Origin: DATMER01 sp036277235
GTDB lineage: Bacteria > Acidobacteriota > Thermoanaerobaculia > Multivoradales > UBA5704
NCBI GenBank assembly: GCA_036277235.1
Contig: DASUNJ010000457.1
Location: forward strand, 1-9,181
Length of the DNA: 9,181 bases
Direction: 5' to 3'
Below the pieces are notes generated by a model that had not been told where the DNA came from, searched no databases, and worked only from the letters and a program-made list of their open reading frames with translations. Within the stretch, counting starts at the first letter, position 1. Each line of letters opens with the position of its first letter. The translations under genes and the position numbers were made by a program. Positions 6,449-9,181 of the stretch are shown piece after piece.

Positions 6449-7333
6449 ATGACGAATACCGAGACGGCGGCCCAGGGCCGCCTGGAGCTGGGTCTTGCCG
6501 GCAATGGCGCGCTGCGCTGGGCCGCCGTGGACCTGACCGACGTGCTCCGCGAGGCGCGCGACCGGCGCGATCTCGGCCCCGTTTCGACCGCGGCGCTCGG
6601 CCGCTGCATGGCCGGCGCGGCGCTCCTTCTAAGGCTTTCGACCAAGACTCCGACCCGCCTGGTCCTGGATGTCCGGGGCAACGGCCCCCTGCGCCAGGTG
6701 ATGGCCGAGTCCGACGACGAGGGCAACCTCCGCGGCATGGTGGGCGAGGCCCGGGTGGACCTGCCGAACCGGCCCGACGGCAAGCTGAACGTGGGCGGCG
6801 CGGTGGGGAAAGGCTTCCTCCGCGTGATCCGCGAGCACGGCAGCGGCGGCAGCTACAACAGCCAGGTCGAGCTCGTGACCGGCGAGATCGGCGACGACCT
6901 CGCCCACTACCTGGAGCAGAGCGAGCAGACCGCGAGCGCCGTGATGCTCGGCGTGCTCGCCCGGCCGCACGGGGTCGCCGCGGCTGGCGGCATGATCGTC
7001 GAGGTGCTGCCCGGAGCCTCGGACGAGACCATCGCCTCCCTGCAGGAGAACATCGCGCGGGTGCGCGGCGTGAGTTATCTGATCGACGAGGGGGGCATTC
7101 CCAACGTCCTGGATACCGTGCTCTCCGGATTCGACCGCGAGATCAAGGAGGTCCTGCCGTTGCGCTACCGTTGCCGCTGCAGCCGGGAGCGCCTGCTCAG
7201 CCACCTGACCCTGCTCTCCACCGACGACCGCGACTACCTCCGCGAGGAGGACGGCGCCATCGACGCCGACTGCGTCTTCTGCGGCGAGCACTACCGCTTC
7301 ACGCCGGAAGAGCTACAATCCCCCCGCCCATGA
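6449..7333 (+). CDS. hslO: Hsp33, redox-regulated holdase chaperone
   Basis: 294 residues, full length for Hsp33. The protein is a cytoplasmic chaperone held inactive by a zinc-bound cysteine cluster; oxidation forms disulfides, releases zinc and unfolds the C-terminal switch so it binds unfolding clients. The redox switch is intact: Cys242-x-Cys244 (RCRCSRERL) and Cys275-x-x-Cys278 (CVFCGEHYRF). The N-terminal domain carries family features such as LVLDVRGNGPLRQVMAE (71-87), GGAVGKGFLRV (116-126) and YNSQVELVTGEIGDDLAHYL (136-155, after GSGGS). EGGIPNVLDTVL (214-225) forms the linker-region motif. It starts 27 nt after larC, with a purine-rich GAGAAGAGAGA upstream as a weak ribosome site. 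Its stop overlaps the metG start (ATGA), which suggests translational coupling. Confidence 0.95.
   Translation: MTNTETAAQGRLELGLAGNGALRWAAVDLTDVLREARDRRDLGPVSTAALGRCMAGAALLLRLSTKTPTRLVLDVRGNGPLRQVMAESDDEGNLRGMVGEARVDLPNRPDGKLNVGGAVGKGFLRVIREHGSGGSYNSQVELVTGEIGDDLAHYLEQSEQTASAVMLGVLARPHGVAAAGGMIVEVLPGASDETIASLQENIARVRGVSYLIDEGGIPNVLDTVLSGFDREIKEVLPLRYRCRCSRERLLSHLTLLSTDDRDYLREEDGAIDADCVFCGEHYRFTPEELQSPRP
7314..7319 (+). promoter_or_regulatory. Possible -10 element (TACAAT) just before metG
   Basis: TACAAT matches 5 of 6 bases of the -10 consensus and is followed by a 10-nt C-rich run and then the metG ATG, so a transcript from it would have a leader of only about 4 nt. No convincing -35 lies 16-18 nt upstream (that region reads ctaccg). 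metG has no good Shine-Dalgarno. It sits in the hslO coding end, so chance is possible. Confidence 0.35.
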
Positions 7334-9181
7334 GCACTTTCTACGTCACCACTCCCATCTATTACGTGAACGATCTGCCCCACATCGGGCACATCTTCAC
7401 GACAACGGCCTGCGACGTCCTGGCGCGCTACCGGCGCATGCGGGGGGATGAGGTCTACTTCCTTACCGGCACGGACGAGCACGGCCAGAACATCGAGCGC
7501 GCCGCCCAGAAGGAAGGGGTTCCCCCGATCGAGCTCGCGGACCGCGTCGTGAAGCGCTACCACGAGCTGCGCGACCGCCTCGGGTTCTCCAACGACGACT
7601 TCATCCGCACCACGGAAGAGCGGCACAGGCGGGGTGTGGACGAGATCATCCGCCGGATCGACGCCGCGGGCGACTTCTACAAGGCCACGCACGAGGGCTG
7701 GTACTGCTCGCCCTGCGAGACGTTCTACATGGAGAAGGAGCTCAGCGAGAACGCTGGTACGGGGAAACTGTGTCCGATCCACGGCACGCCGGTGGAGTGG
7801 AAGTCCGAGGAGAACCTCTTCTTCCGCCTCTCCAAGTACCAGCAGCCTCTCCTCGACTGGTACGAGCGCGACCCGCAGAGCGTCCGGCCGGAGACCCGTC
7901 TGAACGAGGTCCGCTCGTTCGTGGAGTCTGGCCTGCGCGACCTGTCGGTCAGCCGGGCCAACGTGGAATGGGCCATCCCGTTCCCCGGCCATCCCGGCCA
8001 GACCGTCTACGTCTGGCTCGACGCTTTGACGAACTATATCAGCGCGCTGGGCTTCCCCGACGGCGACCTCTACCGGAAATTCTGGGAGAACGGGGACGTC
8101 CGGATGAACATGATCGGCAAGGACATCCTGCGCTTTCACACCGTCTACTGGCCGGCCTTCCTGATGTCCGCGGGGCTGCCGCTGCCCACGACGGTCTGGG
8201 CGCACGGCTGGTGGAACCGTGACGGCCGCAAGGTCTCGAAGTCGGCGGGCAACGTTGTCCGGCCGGACGAGCTGATCGAGCGCTTCGGCGCCGACAGCCT
8301 CCGCTTCTTCCTGATGCGGGAGATGGTTTTCGGCCAGGACGCCTCGTTCTCGGACGAGGCCTTCGTGGAGCGCTACAACGCCGACCTCGCCAACACGCTC
8401 GGCAACACGGTGAGCCGCCTGGTCACGCTGTCGCGCAACGCCTTCGGCGGCAAGACGCCGCCGGTGCCCTGCGAGGACAACCCCATGATCGAAGCGGCGC
8501 GCCGGGTCGTACCCGAATACCGCGCGGCCATGGACGAGCTCGCCTTCAACCGCGCGCTCGAAGCCCTCTGGCGCCTGCTGGGTGAAGCGAACCAGTACCT
8601 TGTCACCCGCGAGCCGTGGAAGCTGATCAAGACCGAGGGTCCGACCGAGAAGCTCTCCCGGGTCCTCTGGAACGGGCTGGAGACGGTGCGGATCGTGGCC
8701 ACGGCGCTGCTGCCGGTCATGCCGCGCGTGGCAGCCCAGGTGCTCGCCGCAATCGGCATTCAGGAGATCCCCACGAAGCTGGAGGCGCTGGAGTGGGGAG
8801 GGCTGCCGAACAATGCCGATCTGCCCGAGCCGCAGCCGCTCTTCCCGCGCATCGACAAGGAGGCCTATCTCAAGGAGCACGCTCCGGCTCCCGCGAAGGC
8901 CCAGGAGAAGACCAATTTGATCTCGATCGACCAATTCTTCGAAACCGAGTTGAAGGTCGCGACCGTCACCGCGGCCGAGCGCGTGCCCAAGTCCGAGAAG
9001 CTGATCAAGCTGAGCCTGGACTTGGGGGACGAGGGGCCGCGCACGGTAGTCGCGGGCATCGGCCTCGTCTATCAGCCCGAGGACCTGGTAAACAAGCAGG
9101 TCGTGGTGGTCGCGAACCTCCAGCCCGCCAAGCTCATGGGCATCGAGTCACAGGGCATGGTGCTCGCGGCCTCGATCGACG
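7330..9181 (+). CDS. metG: Methionyl-tRNA synthetase, 3' end cut by the window
   Basis: 617 codons are visible without a stop. The enzyme charges tRNA-Met with methionine using ATP in the cytoplasm. Class I signatures: PHIGH (17-21, the HIGH motif) in TTPIYYVNDLPHIGH, and KVSKS (301-305), a KMSKS variant. The connective peptide carries one zinc knuckle, Cys126-x-x-Cys129 and Cys148-x-x-His151, as in the Thermus-type enzyme. FLTGTDEHG (44-52), VYVWLDALTNY (about 226-236) and WAHGWW (291-296) fit the catalytic core. The helical anticodon-binding domain follows (about 335-500). From about 530 a C-terminal Trbp111/EMAP-like tRNA-binding domain begins, reading FFETELKVATV and later GIESQGMVLAA; its end, and the stop, lie outside. 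The ATG at 7330 overlaps the hslO stop by 4 nt. A long open frame on the opposite strand (7291-8934) is its shadow. Confidence 0.96.
   Translation, partial: MSTFYVTTPIYYVNDLPHIGHIFTTTACDVLARYRRMRGDEVYFLTGTDEHGQNIERAAQKEGVPPIELADRVVKRYHELRDRLGFSNDDFIRTTEERHRRGVDEIIRRIDAAGDFYKATHEGWYCSPCETFYMEKELSENAGTGKLCPIHGTPVEWKSEENLFFRLSKYQQPLLDWYERDPQSVRPETRLNEVRSFVESGLRDLSVSRANVEWAIPFPGHPGQTVYVWLDALTNYISALGFPDGDLYRKFWENGDVRMNMIGKDILRFHTVYWPAFLMSAGLPLPTTVWAHGWWNRDGRKVSKSAGNVVRPDELIERFGADSLRFFLMREMVFGQDASFSDEAFVERYNADLANTLGNTVSRLVTLSRNAFGGKTPPVPCEDNPMIEAARRVVPEYRAAMDELAFNRALEALWRLLGEANQYLVTREPWKLIKTEGPTEKLSRVLWNGLETVRIVATALLPVMPRVAAQVLAAIGIQEIPTKLEALEWGGLPNNADLPEPQPLFPRIDKEAYLKEHAPAPAKAQEKTNLISIDQFFETELKVATVTAAERVPKSEKLIKLSLDLGDEGPRTVVAGIGLVYQPEDLVNKQVVVVANLQPAKLMGIESQGMVLAASID

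Noticed and set aside
7291..8934. A 547-codon open frame antisense to metG
   Set aside because: High GC content makes long antisense frames common. The plus strand carries an unmistakable methionyl-tRNA synthetase, and the antisense product has no recognisable motif.
1..9181. CRISPR arrays, tRNA/rRNA genes, insertion sequences, toxin-antitoxin or phage-defence genes
   Set aside because: Read through for direct repeats with spacers, cloverleaf-like segments, transposase motifs and paired small genes; none was seen.

Overview
The window is GC-rich chromosomal DNA of ordinary bacterial layout: densely packed, with short intergenic gaps and start/stop overlaps. I see no phage, IS, CRISPR or tRNA signal. 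Core bacterial genes (radC, larC, hslO, metG), a Sec-type signal peptide and a mix of Shine-Dalgarno and apparently leaderless starts point to a high-GC bacterium. Acidobacteriota or a similar phylum would fit, but the sequence does not settle the lineage.

Left part (1-1638, + strand): one large gene for a metzincin-like zinc metalloprotease. It has the zinc motif HELGHCFNLYH, a Met-turn and long C-terminal extensions. Its frame is open to the left window edge, so the true start may lie outside. It looks less GC-rich than the rest.

Minus-strand pair (1645-3674): speB-like ureohydrolase (agmatinase family) followed by an exported serine hydrolase of the beta-lactamase/transpeptidase fold. They are joined by an ATGA overlap, so they form a two-gene operon. 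It converges on the metalloprotease gene with only 6 nt between stop codons and an 11-bp hairpin just beyond.

Plus-strand operon (3726 to beyond 9181): class III-type sirtuin (Sir2/CobB), radC, larC (nickel-pincer cofactor nickel insertase), hslO (Hsp33) and metG (methionyl-tRNA synthetase, cut by the right edge). Junctions are a 19-nt overlap, a 9-nt gap, a 27-nt gap and a 4-nt overlap, which suggests co-transcription. The operon mixes protein deacylation, a JAB/MPN-fold protein, nickel cofactor assembly, oxidative proteostasis and translation. The genes do not form one evident pathway; stress and protein-quality themes are the nearest common thread, and that is inference.

The 51-nt divergent gap between speB and the sirtuin gene holds a good sigma70-type promoter for speB (TTGACA-N17-TACAAC), placed so that the transcript would be essentially leaderless. 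A very similar sequence (TACAAT plus a C-rich 10-mer) precedes metG. The most unusual sequence is an A/T-rich CAA/CAT codon tract inside larC encoding a His/Gln-rich metal-binding loop. I found no convincing evidence of a wholly new multi-gene system.
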